A stretch of 64,000 nt of DNA from positions 38,553-102,552 of the forward strand of contig JBKCXU010000115.1 in assembly GCA_046316025.1 (NCBI GenBank). The letters run 5' to 3'. The stretch is from JAJTHJ01 sp046316025 (lineage in GTDB: Bacteria; Pseudomonadota; Gammaproteobacteria; Burkholderiales; Burkholderiaceae_F). The number at the start of each line of letters is the position of its first letter. The first letter of the stretch is position 1. Shown piece by piece: positions 7,609-16,910 of the stretch. The notes under the pieces were generated by a model that saw nothing but the letters and a program-made list of their open reading frames with translations, was not told the DNA's origin and did no database searches. Both the position numbers and the translations under genes were made by a program.

Positions 7609-10600
7609 TCAGGCCGCCTCGGCGGTGAGCCGCTGCGCGGCATCGACATCCACGGCAACGATCCGCGACACGCCTTGCTCCTGCATGGTGACGCCGATCA
7701 ACTGCTCGGCCATCTCCATCGCAATCTTGTTGTGGGTGATGAACAGGAACTGCGTACTCGCGGTCATCGAGCGCACCAGCGCGCAGAAGCGGTCGGTGTT
7801 GGCGTCGTCCAGCGGTGCGTCGACCTCATCCAGCAAACAGAACGGCGCGGGGTTCAGTTTGAAGAGCGCAAACACCAGCGCAATCGCGGTCAGGGCCTTC
7901 TCGCCGCCCGACAGCAGGTGAATCGAACTGTTGCGCTTGCCGGGCGGCTGCGCCATCACCTGCACACCGGCATCGAGGATCTCCTCGCCGGTCATGACGA
8001 GCCTGGCCTCGCCGCCGCCGAAGAGCTTGGGGAAGAGCTGCCCGTAGTGCAGATTGACCTGGTCGAAGGTTTGTTGCAGCAGTTCGCGCGTCTCGCGATC
8101 GATGCGGCGGATCGCGTCTTGCAGCGTGTCGATCGCCGCTCTCAGGTCGGCCGACTGCGCATCAAGAAAGTTCTTGCGTTCTCGGCTGGCGGTCAACTCA
8201 TCCAGCGCGGCGAGATTGACCGCGCCGAGCGCGGCGATCTCTCCTGCCAGTTGCTCGATCTCGCCAGCCAGCGCTGCCGCCTTGACCGGCTCCGCTTCGA
8301 GCTTGGAAGTGAGCGCGGCAAGGTCGGCCTGCGCTTCGGCGAGCTGATTCGCAAACTGCTCGGCGGACAGGCGCGCGGCCTGCTCCTTCAACTGCAACTC
8401 GGTAATCTTCTCGCGCTTGGGTTGCACGTCGCGCTCGAGCAGCAGGCGCCGCTCGTCGGTGGCGCGCAACTGCTGGGTCAACTGATCCAGCCGCGAGCGT
8501 GCCTCGCGCAACCGCTCCTCGAACGTCGTGCGCTGCGCCAGCCACTGGTCCAACCCGCTCTTGACCGCACTGTCGTCCAGGCGCGTCAGCTCGTCCTGCG
8601 CCGCTTGCAAGTCGGCGGCCAGCCGCTCGGCATCGTTCTGCGCGACGTCGATCGCATGCGCGACATCGCCGGCGCGGTTGCGGGCGCCGGCGACCTCGTA
8701 CTCGCAACGCTGCTGGTCGCCCGCCAGCCGCTGCGCGGTCTCGCGCGCGCCGCGCAGCGCGGCGTCTGCACCCTCGTAGGCCACGCGCGCGGCCTCGACC
8801 GCCTCCTGCCGCCCGGCCAGCTCGCGGTCCAGTTGCTCGAAGCGACCGTCCGCTTCGTCGCGGTGCCCGCGCAGTTCGGCCTCCTGGCGGCCGACTTCGG
8901 CCAGCTCTTCGTCGATCTGGCCGGCCCGGTGCTTGACGCGCTCGATCAACTCCGCCAGCCGCACTGCTTCCAGTTGAACGCTGTGCAGTGCGCTGCGGAT
9001 GCGCTCGGCGGTCGCGCGCTCCTGCTGCATCTGCGACTCTGTCGTGCGCAACTGCGCTTCGGCCTTGACCAGCGCGGCCACGGCTTGTTCGAGCAGCAGC
9101 TTCTGCGCCTTCTGCTCGCGTTCGAGGTTTTCGATTTCGTGCCGGCGCGCCAGCAGGCCGGCCTTGCGGTCGTCCGGCGCATAAAAGCGCAGTCCGTGGC
9201 GCGACACCAGGTGACCTTCACGGACGACGAATTGCCCGCCCGCCGGCAACTGCGCGCGCGCGGCCAACGCCTGTTGCACGCTGTCGGCGACGTAGACGCC
9301 GGCCAGCCAGTCGCTGAGCACGGCAGCCAGTTGCGCGTCGTGGCCGCGCAAGCGCTCGGCCAGGCGCGTAAAACCGGGCAGCGCCGGAGCTTCGCCCGCG
9401 GCCGCATTGGCCGAGGAGAAAAACGCCACCCGCGCCGGCGGCGCGTTACCGGCCAGTCCGCCCAAGGTGTCGAGGCGGCCGACTTCGAGGCTTTCCACGC
9501 GCTCGCGCAGCACCGCTTCGAACGCTACTTCCCAACCGGCTTCCACGTGCAGCCGGTTGAAGAGGCGCGGCAGCGACTCCAGCCCTTGCGTGCGCAGCCA
9601 GGGGTCGAGCTTCTCGTCGGCCTGCACGTTGGCCTGCAACTCGCGCAGCGCGTGCAGCCGCGCTTCCAGACGGGCCGCGGCTTCGTTCTCGCGCGTGCGG
9701 GCGTCAGCCTGCTGCTGGCGCTCGGCCTGCCACTGTTGCACCTGCGCCTGCAACTGCTGCTGGCGCTCGGCGCCGGCGGTGAGTTCGGCTTCGTGGCGCG
9801 CGGCTTCGGCACGCAGCGCGGCGAGCCGCTCCTCGTCGGGGGCGCCCAGGTGCGTGCGCTCCTGCTGCAAACGCTCGCGCCGCTGTTGCAGCGCGCTCAA
9901 CTGGCGGTCGAGTCCGCGCTGCTCGCTGCCGGCAGCTTCGATCGCCTGCTCGGCCACGCGCGCTTCGGCCTGCGCGGCCGACAGCGCATCGCGCGCAGCG
10001 CCGTAGGCGGCCTCCCGTTGCGGCAAAGTGGCCACGTGCGCCGCCACCGCCTGCGCGGCATCCGCCACGCGGGCGCCGCCATCGGCAATGGCGCGCTCCA
10101 GTTCCGCGGCGCGCGACTTGAGATCTTCGGCCTCCGCCAGACGGCGCTCGCGCGTGGCGCGCAGCGCCTCGATCTGCGTGGCCAGCCGTGTGCGCGCCTC
10201 GGCGATCATCCGGATCTCGGATTCGAGCTTGCCGATCTCGGCATTCACGCGCAGCACTTCGCTCTGCTCGGCGTGCACGGCGTCGCTCGCCGCATAGTGG
10301 GCGGCGCGCTGCTCTTCAAGCTCGCGCTCGGCGGTGCGCAACTCGGCCAGATGCGCTTCCAGCGCAGTCGTACGCGTGGCGATGTCGCGCTCGACCTTGG
10401 CGCGCTCTGCCTCCGCCTCGTTGCGGCGCGTGAGCCAGAGCAGGTGCTGCCGCTCGTCATGTGCGGTTTGCAGCTCGCGGTACTTTTGTGCGACCTCGGC
10501 CTGGCCTTCGAGCTTGACGATCTGGCTGTCGAGCTCGCGCAGGATGTCTTCGACCCGCACCAGGTTGTCGCGGGTGTCGGCCAGGCGACTCTCGGTCTCG

Positions 10601-11133
10601 CGGCGCCGCTCCTTGTAGCGCGACACGCCGGCCGCTTCTTCGAGAAACACGCGCAACTCTTCGGGCCGCGCCTCGACGATGCGCGAGATCATGCCCTGCC
10701 CGATGATCGCGTAGGCGCGCGGGCCGACCCCGGTGCCGAGGAACATGTCGTGCACGTCGCGCCGGCGCACGTTCTGATTGTTGATCAGGTAGCTCGACGC
10801 TCCGTCGCGCGTGAGCACGCGCTTGACGGAGATCTCCGCGTACTTGCCCCACTCGCCGCCGATGCGACCGTCGTGGTTGTCGAACAGCAGTTCCACGCTG
10901 GCGCGGCCACCCGGCTTACGGTTGCCCGAGCCGTTGAAGATCACGTCCTGCATCGACTCGCCGCGCAGTTCGGCGGCCTTGGACTCGCCGAGCACCCAGC
11001 GCACCGCATCGATCACGTTGGACTTGCCGCAGCCGTTGGGGCCGACCACGCCGACCAGATGGCCGGGCACGTCGATCGTGGTGGGATCGACAAAGGACTT
11101 GAAGCCGGCGAGCTTGATCTGCCGTAGACGCAC
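7609..11133 (-). CDS. smc: Chromosome segregation ATPase SMC
   Basis: SMC condenses and separates sister chromosomes. The product is 1174 residues if it starts at GTG 11133 (MRLRQIKLAGFKSF, the invariant SMC N-terminus); the frame is open further upstream but that part has no SMC similarity. Walker A GPNGCGKSN is at residues 31-39. Two long coiled coils (Ala/Glu/Gln/Arg heptads, about 170-500 and 680-1000) flank a hinge near 510-680. The C-terminal head has the signature LLSGGEKALTAIAL and Walker B CLLDEVDAPLDD. A GGAA lies a few bases before the start. It shares a short divergent promoter region with queF. Confidence 0.95.
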   Translation of the reverse strand: MRLRQIKLAGFKSFVDPTTIDVPGHLVGVVGPNGCGKSNVIDAVRWVLGESKAAELRGESMQDVIFNGSGNRKPGGRASVELLFDNHDGRIGGEWGKYAEISVKRVLTRDGASSYLINNQNVRRRDVHDMFLGTGVGPRAYAIIGQGMISRIVEARPEELRVFLEEAAGVSRYKERRRETESRLADTRDNLVRVEDILRELDSQIVKLEGQAEVAQKYRELQTAHDERQHLLWLTRRNEAEAERAKVERDIATRTTALEAHLAELRTAERELEEQRAAHYAASDAVHAEQSEVLRVNAEIGKLESEIRMIAEARTRLATQIEALRATRERRLAEAEDLKSRAAELERAIADGGARVADAAQAVAAHVATLPQREAAYGAARDALSAAQAEARVAEQAIEAAGSEQRGLDRQLSALQQRRERLQQERTHLGAPDEERLAALRAEAARHEAELTAGAERQQQLQAQVQQWQAERQQQADARTRENEAAARLEARLHALRELQANVQADEKLDPWLRTQGLESLPRLFNRLHVEAGWEVAFEAVLRERVESLEVGRLDTLGGLAGNAPPARVAFFSSANAAAGEAPALPGFTRLAERLRGHDAQLAAVLSDWLAGVYVADSVQQALAARAQLPAGGQFVVREGHLVSRHGLRFYAPDDRKAGLLARRHEIENLEREQKAQKLLLEQAVAALVKAEAQLRTTESQMQQERATAERIRSALHSVQLEAVRLAELIERVKHRAGQIDEELAEVGRQEAELRGHRDEADGRFEQLDRELAGRQEAVEAARVAYEGADAALRGARETAQRLAGDQQRCEYEVAGARNRAGDVAHAIDVAQNDAERLAADLQAAQDELTRLDDSAVKSGLDQWLAQRTTFEERLREARSRLDQLTQQLRATDERRLLLERDVQPKREKITELQLKEQAARLSAEQFANQLAEAQADLAALTSKLEAEPVKAAALAGEIEQLAGEIAALGAVNLAALDELTASRERKNFLDAQSADLRAAIDTLQDAIRRIDRETRELLQQTFDQVNLHYGQLFPKLFGGGEARLVMTGEEILDAGVQVMAQPPGKRNSSIHLLSGGEKALTAIALVFALFKLNPAPFCLLDEVDAPLDDANTDRFCALVRSMTASTQFLFITHNKIAMEMAEQLIGVTMQEQGVSRIVAVDVDAAQRLTAEAA

Positions 11134-11206
11134 GTTGGATTCCGGGAAAAATGCGCGCTGCGCGGTGGTGTGGGGCTGTCGCGCGCGGTTGAAAACAGGG
11201 TCGTTC

Positions 11207-11215
11207 GTATAATAC
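11207..11215. promoter_or_regulatory. Palindromic -10 element between smc and queF
   Basis: The bases gtataatac contain a perfect TATAAT (11208-11213) toward queF, and because the run is a palindrome they also read TATTAT toward smc. No good -35 hexamer stands at the correct distance for queF (a TTGAAA at 11189 is only 13 bases away). Transcription of queF would begin near 11220, about 37 bases before its ATG. Confidence 0.5.
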
Positions 11216-11256
11216 CAACGCCCTCTAAAAATGCGGTTCGCCGCTCTTGCATCGCG

Positions 11257-11676
11257 ATGTCCACGCGGCCTTCCAAACGCCTCGACACCTTCCCGAATCC
11301 GCAGCCCGGGCGCGACTACCGGGTGCATATCGAGATTCCCGAATTCACCTGTCTGTGCCCGCTCACCGGCCAGCCGGACTTTGCCACGCTGCTGCTCGAC
11401 TACATCCCGGACAAGCGCAACGTGGAGTTGAAGAGCCTGAAGCTCTACGCCTGGAGCTTCCGCAACGAAGGGGCGTTTCACGAAGCGGTCACCAACCAGA
11501 TCGTCGACGATTTGGTCGGTGCCCTGGCGCCGCGCTACCTGCGGCTGACGGCCAAGTGGTACGTGCGCGGCGGGATTTTCACGACCGTGGTGGCCGAGCA
11601 CCGCAAGCGCGGCTGGAAGCCCGCGCCGCGGGTGGAACTGGACGAGTTTGCGGCCGCTGCGCCGATGCGGGGTTGA
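11257..11676 (+). CDS. queF: NADPH-dependent 7-cyano-7-deazaguanine reductase (short QueF)
   Basis: Reduces preQ0 to preQ1 in queuosine biosynthesis. With ATG 11257 the protein is 139 residues (MSTRPSKRLDTFPNPQPGRDY), the length of the unimodular (YkvM) subfamily. The motif FTCLCPLTGQPDFA holds the catalytic cysteine (second Cys, about residue 34) and the conserved Asp about 7 residues later; SFRNEGAFHEAVTNQI is the second QueF signature with substrate-binding His-Glu. In-frame codons upstream of this ATG encode nothing QueF-like. The stop is directly followed by dapC. Confidence 0.94.
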   Translation: MSTRPSKRLDTFPNPQPGRDYRVHIEIPEFTCLCPLTGQPDFATLLLDYIPDKRNVELKSLKLYAWSFRNEGAFHEAVTNQIVDDLVGALAPRYLRLTAKWYVRGGIFTTVVAEHRKRGWKPAPRVELDEFAAAAPMRG

Positions 11677-11677
11677 G

Positions 11678-12868
11678 TTGAACCCCGACCTCGCCAAGCT
11701 CCAGCCCTATCCGTTCGAGCGGCTGCGCCAGTTGTTTGCGGGCGTCACGCCGCCGGCGGACTTGAAGCCGATCAACCTGTCGATCGGTGAGCCGCGGCAT
11801 CCGACACCGCAATTGATCTTCGACGCGCTGACGTCGGCGCTGCGGGGGCTGGTCAATTACCCCACCGTCCTCGGCACGTCGCAACTGCGCGAGGCAGTCG
11901 CCGGCTGGCTGCAACGTCGCTATGGCTTGCCGACGATCGACCCCGCAACCCAGGTGCTGCCGGTACTGGGTTCGCGCGAGGCGCTGTTTTCCTTCGCTCA
12001 GGCGGTGGTGGATCGCACGCGGCAGGCGGCGGTGGTGGCCCCCAACCCGTTCTATCAAATCTACGAGGGCGCGGCGCTGCTGGCCGGCGCCGAGCCGGTG
12101 TACCTGCCCACGACCGCGGCCAACGGGTATCGGATGGAGTTCGAGCGGCTGACGCCCGAGCAATGGCGCGCGGTGCAACTGGTCTACGTCTGCACCCCCG
12201 GCAACCCGACCGGCAAGGTGATGACGCTGGACGAGTGGAAAACCTTGTTCGAACTGGCCGACCGCTACGGCTTCACCATCGCCAGCGACGAGTGCTACTC
12301 GGAGATTTACTTCGAAGAAGGCCGCGCGCCGCTCGGTGGGCTGCAAGCAGCGCGCGCGCTGGGCCGCGACGACTTTGCCCGGCTGGTGGTCTTTGGCAGC
12401 CTGTCCAAGCGCTCCAACGCGCCGGGCTTGCGCTCCGGCTATGTGGCGGGCGACGCGCAAGTGCTGGCGAAGTTCCTGCTCTACCGCACCTACCACGGCA
12501 ACGCGATGAGCCCGCCGGTGCAGGCCGCGAGCATCGCCGCCTGGAACGACGAAGCGCACGTGATCGAAAACCGCCGCCTGTACGCGGCCAAGTTCGCGCA
12601 GGCCACGCCGATCATCGCCCACGCGCTGCGCGTGCAGCCGCCGGAGGCCGCGTTCTATCTGTGGGCGCACACCCGCGGCGACGACGAGACCTACGCAAAA
12701 CGCCTCTACGCCGAATGCAACGTGACGGTACTGCCCGGCTGCTACCTGTTGCGCATGCGCGATGGACAGAATCCCGGCGCGGGCTATGTTCGGATCGCCC
12801 TGGTAGCGACCGAGGACGAAGTGCTCGAAGCCGCCCACCGAATCGCCCTGCTCACCGACAGACTTTGA
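11678..12868 (+). CDS. dapC: N-succinyldiaminopimelate aminotransferase
   Basis: PLP enzyme that makes N-succinyl-LL-2,6-diaminopimelate from the 2-amino-6-oxo precursor and glutamate (lysine/peptidoglycan pathway). About 396 residues. Fold type I aminotransferase motifs: INLSIGEPRHPTP near the start, VAPNPFYQIYEG, CTPGNPTGKVM, ASDECYSEIYFEE and the PLP-lysine segment FGSLSKRSNAPGLRSGY. The start is not an ATG: I chose TTG 11678 (MNPDLAKLQPYPFERLR), one base after the queF stop, because DapC proteins begin with this NP-x-L-xx-LQPYPFERLR stretch. Another TTG at 11648 would overlap queF. The next gene, dapD, starts 7 bases downstream, so dapC-dapD form one operon. Confidence 0.9.
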   Translation: MNPDLAKLQPYPFERLRQLFAGVTPPADLKPINLSIGEPRHPTPQLIFDALTSALRGLVNYPTVLGTSQLREAVAGWLQRRYGLPTIDPATQVLPVLGSREALFSFAQAVVDRTRQAAVVAPNPFYQIYEGAALLAGAEPVYLPTTAANGYRMEFERLTPEQWRAVQLVYVCTPGNPTGKVMTLDEWKTLFELADRYGFTIASDECYSEIYFEEGRAPLGGLQAARALGRDDFARLVVFGSLSKRSNAPGLRSGYVAGDAQVLAKFLLYRTYHGNAMSPPVQAASIAAWNDEAHVIENRRLYAAKFAQATPIIAHALRVQPPEAAFYLWAHTRGDDETYAKRLYAECNVTVLPGCYLLRMRDGQNPGAGYVRIALVATEDEVLEAAHRIALLTDRL

Positions 12869-12875
12869 GGACCGA

Positions 12876-13694
12876 ATGGACGCACAAAGCATCATCGAAT
12901 CCGCGTGGGAACACCGCACGAAGATCAGCCCCGGCGAAGAGCTGGGCGATCTGCGCCAGGCGGTCAACCAAACCATCGCCCTGTTGGACGCCGGCAAACT
13001 GCGCGTGGCGGAGAAGCGCGACGGCCAGTGGATCGTCCACCAGTGGGTGAAGAAGGCGGTGCTGCTGTCGTTCCGCCTGCACGACAACCAGATCGCCGAG
13101 GCCGGCGGCTACACCCGCTTCTATGACAAGGTGCAGGGCAAGTTTGCCGGCTACAGCGAGACGGACTTCGTTGCCGGCGGCTTTCGCGTGGTACCGCCGG
13201 CGATGGTTCGCCGCGGCGCGTACATCGCCCGCAACGTGGTGCTGATGCCCTCCTACGTCAACATCGGCGCCTACGTCGATGAAGGCACGATGGTCGACAC
13301 CTGGGTCACCGTCGGCTCCTGCGCGCAGATCGGCAAGAACGTGCACCTGTCGGGCGGGGTCGGCATCGGCGGCGTGCTGGAGCCCTTGCAGGCCAACCCG
13401 ACCGTCATCGGCGACAACTGCTTCATCGGCGCGCGGTCCGAAGTCGTCGAAGGCGTGATCGTCGAAGACAACTGCGTGCTCGGAATGGGCGTCTACATCG
13501 GCCAGAGCACGAAGATCTACGACCGCGCCACCGGCGAGATCCACTACGGCCGCGTGCCGGAAGGCTCGGTGGTGGTGGCTGGCGGACTGCCCGCCAAGGA
13601 CGGCTCGCACAGTCTGTACTGCGCGGTGATCGTCAAGCGGGTGGATGCCGGCACGCGGGCCAAGACGGCGATCAACGAGTTGCTGCGCGCCTGA
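12876..13694 (+). CDS. dapD: Tetrahydrodipicolinate N-succinyltransferase
   Basis: Transfers succinyl from succinyl-CoA to tetrahydrodipicolinate, the step just before DapC. The 272-residue protein has the family N-terminal helical part and a left-handed beta-helix made of hexapeptide repeats (from about residue 100: RRGAYIARNVVLMPSYVNIG, then GTMVDTWVTVGSCAQIG and the GGVGIGGVLEPLQ loop), followed by the conserved VIVKRVDAGTRAKTAIN end. ATG 12876 is preceded by a GAGGA-type ribosome site. Confidence 0.97.
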   Translation: MDAQSIIESAWEHRTKISPGEELGDLRQAVNQTIALLDAGKLRVAEKRDGQWIVHQWVKKAVLLSFRLHDNQIAEAGGYTRFYDKVQGKFAGYSETDFVAGGFRVVPPAMVRRGAYIARNVVLMPSYVNIGAYVDEGTMVDTWVTVGSCAQIGKNVHLSGGVGIGGVLEPLQANPTVIGDNCFIGARSEVVEGVIVEDNCVLGMGVYIGQSTKIYDRATGEIHYGRVPEGSVVVAGGLPAKDGSHSLYCAVIVKRVDAGTRAKTAINELLRA

Positions 13695-13704
13695 GACCGT
13701 GACT

Positions 13705-13732
13705 TGCAGCGCGCCGCGCGCTGCGTATGCTC
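13705..13732 (+). promoter_or_regulatory. Putative sigma-70 promoter for the pilU-like gene
   Basis: TTGCAG (13705-13710) and TATGCT (13727-13732) are separated by 16 bases, in the gap between dapD and the ATPase gene. The start codon is about 33 bases beyond the -10 box. Each hexamer matches the consensus at 4 or more positions. Confidence 0.45.
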
Positions 13733-13764
13733 TGAGGCCCTTGAGGTTGCCTGCGAGGTGTGCG

Positions 13765-14898
13765 ATGGCACTCGAAGACCTGTTCCGGCTGATGGCCGAG
13801 CGCTCGGCCTCGGACCTTTACCTGTCGGTCGATGCCCCGGTCACGTTTCGTGAGCAAGGGGTGTGCGTACAGTTGGGCGAGGCGCGCCTGACCGAGACGC
13901 AGTTGCGCGAGTTGCTGGCCGAGCGACTGACGCCTGAGCAATGGGCCACCTTGGAGCGGCAATGCGAGCTGAACGTCGGCGTGCGCCTGCCGACCGTGGG
14001 CAGTTTCCGTATCAGTGCCTTCATCCAGCGCGGCCAGCCGGCGGCCGTGGTCCGCTACATCCCCGAGGAGATTCCGGGGCTCGACCGGCTCGGTCTGCCG
14101 GCGGCGCTACAGCGGATGGCGCTGCAAGGCAGCGGACTGATCCTCGTCGCCGGCGCCGCCGGCTCCGGCAAGACCACCACGGTGGCGGCCATGCTCGATC
14201 ATCGCAACACGCTGTTGAGCGGTCACATCCTGACCTACGAGGAGCCGATCGAGTATCTGTTCCCCAACCGCAAGTCGATCGTCAATCAGCGCGAGCTCGG
14301 CATCGATGCGCCTTCGCTCGAAGCCGCGCTCGCCAACGCCCTGCGCCAGGCGCCCGACGTGCTGATGCTGGGTGAAATCCGCGACCGCGAGACGATGAGC
14401 GCGGCGCTCGCCTATGCGATGTCCGGGCACCTGGTGGTGGCGACGATTCATGCGACCAACAGCGCCTACGCGCTGAACCGGGTCATCGGCTTTTACCCTC
14501 CGCAAACGCGCGAGTCGCTCTTCAAGGACCTCGCCGTCGCCCTGCACGCCGTCGTTGCCCTGCGCCTGGTGCGGGGACGCGACGGCCGCCGACTGCCCGC
14601 TGCCGAGATCCTGGCCAACACCGGATACACGACCGATCTCATCGACCGCGGCGACGTGCAGGCGATCAAGGAGGCGCTGGCCTCCAGCCTGGCGCCGCGC
14701 AGCCAGACCTTCGAGCAGAGCCTGTACGCGCTGCTGCAACAGGACGCCATCACCCGCGCCGAAGCCCTGGCCGCCGCCGACTCCGAAAACAACCTGCTCT
14801 GGCTGATCAACAACGGCGGCAAGCCGGCCTCAGCGGCGCCCACGCCCGACGACGATCCGCACAAGGCGACTTTTTCCGAATTCAGCTTGAACCTCTGA
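13765..14898 (+). CDS. pilU: PilT/PilU-family type IV pilus retraction ATPase
   Basis: A 377-residue secretion-family ATPase from ATG 13765 (MALEDLFRLMAERSASDLYL, the usual PilT/PilU start). Walker A is GAAGSGKT (about 130-137), then the Asp box ILTYEEPIEYLF, Walker B VLMLGEIRDRETM and the His box HLVVATIHATNSAYALNRVI. The longer C-terminal tail, the DHRN after Walker A and overall pattern favour the PilU paralogue, which assists PilT in pilus retraction at the cytoplasmic face, over PilT itself. It sits alone between dapD and dapE with no other pilus gene in the window; a putative promoter precedes it. PilT is the alternative name. Confidence 0.8.
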   Translation: MALEDLFRLMAERSASDLYLSVDAPVTFREQGVCVQLGEARLTETQLRELLAERLTPEQWATLERQCELNVGVRLPTVGSFRISAFIQRGQPAAVVRYIPEEIPGLDRLGLPAALQRMALQGSGLILVAGAAGSGKTTTVAAMLDHRNTLLSGHILTYEEPIEYLFPNRKSIVNQRELGIDAPSLEAALANALRQAPDVLMLGEIRDRETMSAALAYAMSGHLVVATIHATNSAYALNRVIGFYPPQTRESLFKDLAVALHAVVALRLVRGRDGRRLPAAEILANTGYTTDLIDRGDVQAIKEALASSLAPRSQTFEQSLYALLQQDAITRAEALAAADSENNLLWLINNGGKPASAAPTPDDDPHKATFSEFSLNL

Positions 14899-14902
14899 TC
14901 CC

Positions 14903-16030
14903 ATGTCTGCGACTCTCGACCTCGTCCGCGACCTGATCGCCCGCCCTTCCGTCACCCCCGCGGACGGAGGCTGCCAGGAGACGATCGCGCAGCGCCTGAC
15001 CGCGTTGGGCTTCGTCGCCGAAACCATCGCCCGCAAAGGGACAACCAACCTTTGGTTGCGGCGCGGGCGCGAGCGGCCGCTGGTCGTGCTGGCCGGCCAC
15101 ACCGACGTGGTGCCGACGGGGCCTTTGCACGACTGGACCTCGCCGCCCTTCGAGCCGACCCTGCGCGACGGCCGGCTGTATGGCCGTGGGGCGAGCGACA
15201 TGAAAAGCTCGCTTGCCGCATTCGTGGTGGCGGTCGAGGAGTTCGTCGCGGCGCATCCGCGGCACCGCGGCTCGATCGCGCTGCTGCTCACCTCCGACGA
15301 AGAAGGCCCGGCCACCGACGGCACGGTGGCCGTGATCGCGGCGCTGCGTGCGCGCGGCGAGGCGATCGACTGCTGCATCGTCGGCGAGCCGACTTCGGTC
15401 GAGCGGCTGGGCGACACCATCAAGAACGGCCGGCGGGGGTCGCTGTCCGGGCGGTTGACCGTGAAGGGCGTGCAGGGCCATGTGGCCTACCCGCATCTGG
15501 CACGCAACCCCGTGCACGGGCTGGCGCCGGCGCTGGCCGAACTCGCGGCGGAGCGTTGGGACGAAGGCAACGAATTTTTCCCGCCGACAACGTTTCAGGT
15601 GTCCAACATCCATGCCGGCACCGGTGCCGGCAACGTGATCCCCGGCGCCTGCGTGGTGGACTTCAATCTGCGTTTCGCGCCGGTTTCGGCGGCAGCGGGT
15701 TTGCAGCAAAGGATCGAAGCGATCCTCGACAAGCATCGCCTCGATTACGACGTGCAGTGGACGGTCGGTGCCGAGCCCTTCCTGACCGCGCGCGGCAGTC
15801 TGGTCGAAGCGCTTTCGCGGGCGATTACCGAGACGACAGGTGTGACGCCGCAACTGTCCACCACCGGCGGCACCTCGGACGGGCGTTTTCTGGCAACGAT
15901 CTGCCCGCAGGTGGTCGAGTTCGGCCCGTGCAACGCGAGCATCCACAAGATCGACGAGCACATCGCCGTGGCCGATCTAGAGCCGCTGACAAACGCCTAC
16001 CGCCGCACGCTTGAGCTTTTGCTTGCATGA
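14903..16030 (+). CDS. dapE: Succinyl-diaminopimelate desuccinylase
   Basis: Zinc hydrolase that frees LL-diaminopimelate from its succinyl form, completing the dapD-dapC-dapE set present here. 375 residues. M20 peptidase motifs: VLAGHTDVVPTG (metal ligand His near 66), GRGASDMKSSLA (bridging Asp near 99), SDEEGPATDG (catalytic Glu and metal Glu near 133-134), VGEPTS, and the C-terminal ligand His in NASIHKIDEH (near 348). The central dimerisation domain contains GRRGSLSGRL and HVAYPHLARNP. The last 4 bases overlap the prmB start (ATGA). Confidence 0.96.
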   Translation: MSATLDLVRDLIARPSVTPADGGCQETIAQRLTALGFVAETIARKGTTNLWLRRGRERPLVVLAGHTDVVPTGPLHDWTSPPFEPTLRDGRLYGRGASDMKSSLAAFVVAVEEFVAAHPRHRGSIALLLTSDEEGPATDGTVAVIAALRARGEAIDCCIVGEPTSVERLGDTIKNGRRGSLSGRLTVKGVQGHVAYPHLARNPVHGLAPALAELAAERWDEGNEFFPPTTFQVSNIHAGTGAGNVIPGACVVDFNLRFAPVSAAAGLQQRIEAILDKHRLDYDVQWTVGAEPFLTARGSLVEALSRAITETTGVTPQLSTTGGTSDGRFLATICPQVVEFGPCNASIHKIDEHIAVADLEPLTNAYRRTLELLLA

Positions 16031-16908
16031 GCGGCGAACTGCAAACCCTGCGCGACCTGCTGCGCTGGGCGGTCACGCGCTTCAACGCGGCGCACCTCGC
16101 CTTCGGCCACGGCCAGCCGGACGCCTACGACGAAGCGGTGTTCCTGCTGCTGCACGCACTCGATCTGCCGACCGAGCGGATCGAAGCCTTCCTCGACGCG
16201 CGCCTGCTGCCCGACGAGCTCGCCCGCCTGCGCGGGCTGATCGAGCGGCGCGTGACCGAGCGCAAACCGGCCGCGTACCTGCTGCACGAAGCCTGGCTGC
16301 AAGGGTTCAAGTTCTACGTCGATGAGCGGGTGATCGTGCCGCGCTCGTTTATCGCCGAGCTGCTTCATGCGGAACTGCAACCCTGGGTCGAGGATGCGGA
16401 GGCCGTCGGCAGCGTGCTCGATCTGTGCACCGGCTCCGGCTGCCTGGCAATCCTCGCGGCCGCGGCTCTTCCGCGGGCGAGCGTGGATGCGGTCGATCTG
16501 TCGGCCGACGCGCTGCAAGTCGCCCAACGCAACGTCGCCGACTACGGCCTGCAAGAGCGCGTGCGGCTGGTGCAGTCCGATCTATTCAAAGCGCTCGGCA
16601 AGCGCAAGTACGAGCTGATCCTGTCCAACCCGCCGTATGTGCCGGCGGCGACGATGCAGCGCCTGCCCGCCGAGTACCGCCACGAGCCGCAAATGGCGCT
16701 GGCGGGCGGCGAAGACGGAACCGACTTCGTCGCGCGGCTGATCGCGGAAGCGCCCAAGCACCTGAAGCGCGGGGGCCTGTTGATCGTCGAAGTCGGTGGT
16801 GAGCGTGCTGCTGTCGAACGACGCTTCCCCGCCCTGCCGTTCACTTGGCTCACGACCAGCGGCGGGGACGACATGGTGTTTCTGCTGCGCGCCGAAGAAA
16901 TTGGTTGA
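16027..16908 (+). CDS. prmB: Ribosomal protein L3 glutamine methyltransferase
   Basis: A 293-residue HemK-family methyltransferase. An N-terminal helical domain (to about residue 110) is followed by a Rossmann domain with the SAM site VLDLCTGSGCLAILAA and the diagnostic active-site NPPY in LSNPPYVPAATM. The motif HEPQMALAGGEDGTDFV typical of PrmB rather than PrmC follows. It methylates Gln in the L3 ribosomal protein. Translationally coupled to dapE by an ATGA overlap. Confidence 0.9.
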   Translation: MSGELQTLRDLLRWAVTRFNAAHLAFGHGQPDAYDEAVFLLLHALDLPTERIEAFLDARLLPDELARLRGLIERRVTERKPAAYLLHEAWLQGFKFYVDERVIVPRSFIAELLHAELQPWVEDAEAVGSVLDLCTGSGCLAILAAAALPRASVDAVDLSADALQVAQRNVADYGLQERVRLVQSDLFKALGKRKYELILSNPPYVPAATMQRLPAEYRHEPQMALAGGEDGTDFVARLIAEAPKHLKRGGLLIVEVGGERAAVERRFPALPFTWLTTSGGDDMVFLLRAEEIG

Positions 16909-16910
16909 CC

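Noticed and set aside
7519..11127. A 1202-codon open frame on the plus strand opposite smc
   Set aside because: It is exactly antisense to smc, has no known domain and its composition (Leu/Arg/Gln-rich) is that expected from the complement of a GC-rich coiled-coil gene.
11189..11213. TTGAAA plus TATAAT as a full promoter for queF
   Set aside because: The spacing is only 13 bases, too short for a standard sigma-70 promoter; only the -10 box is reported.
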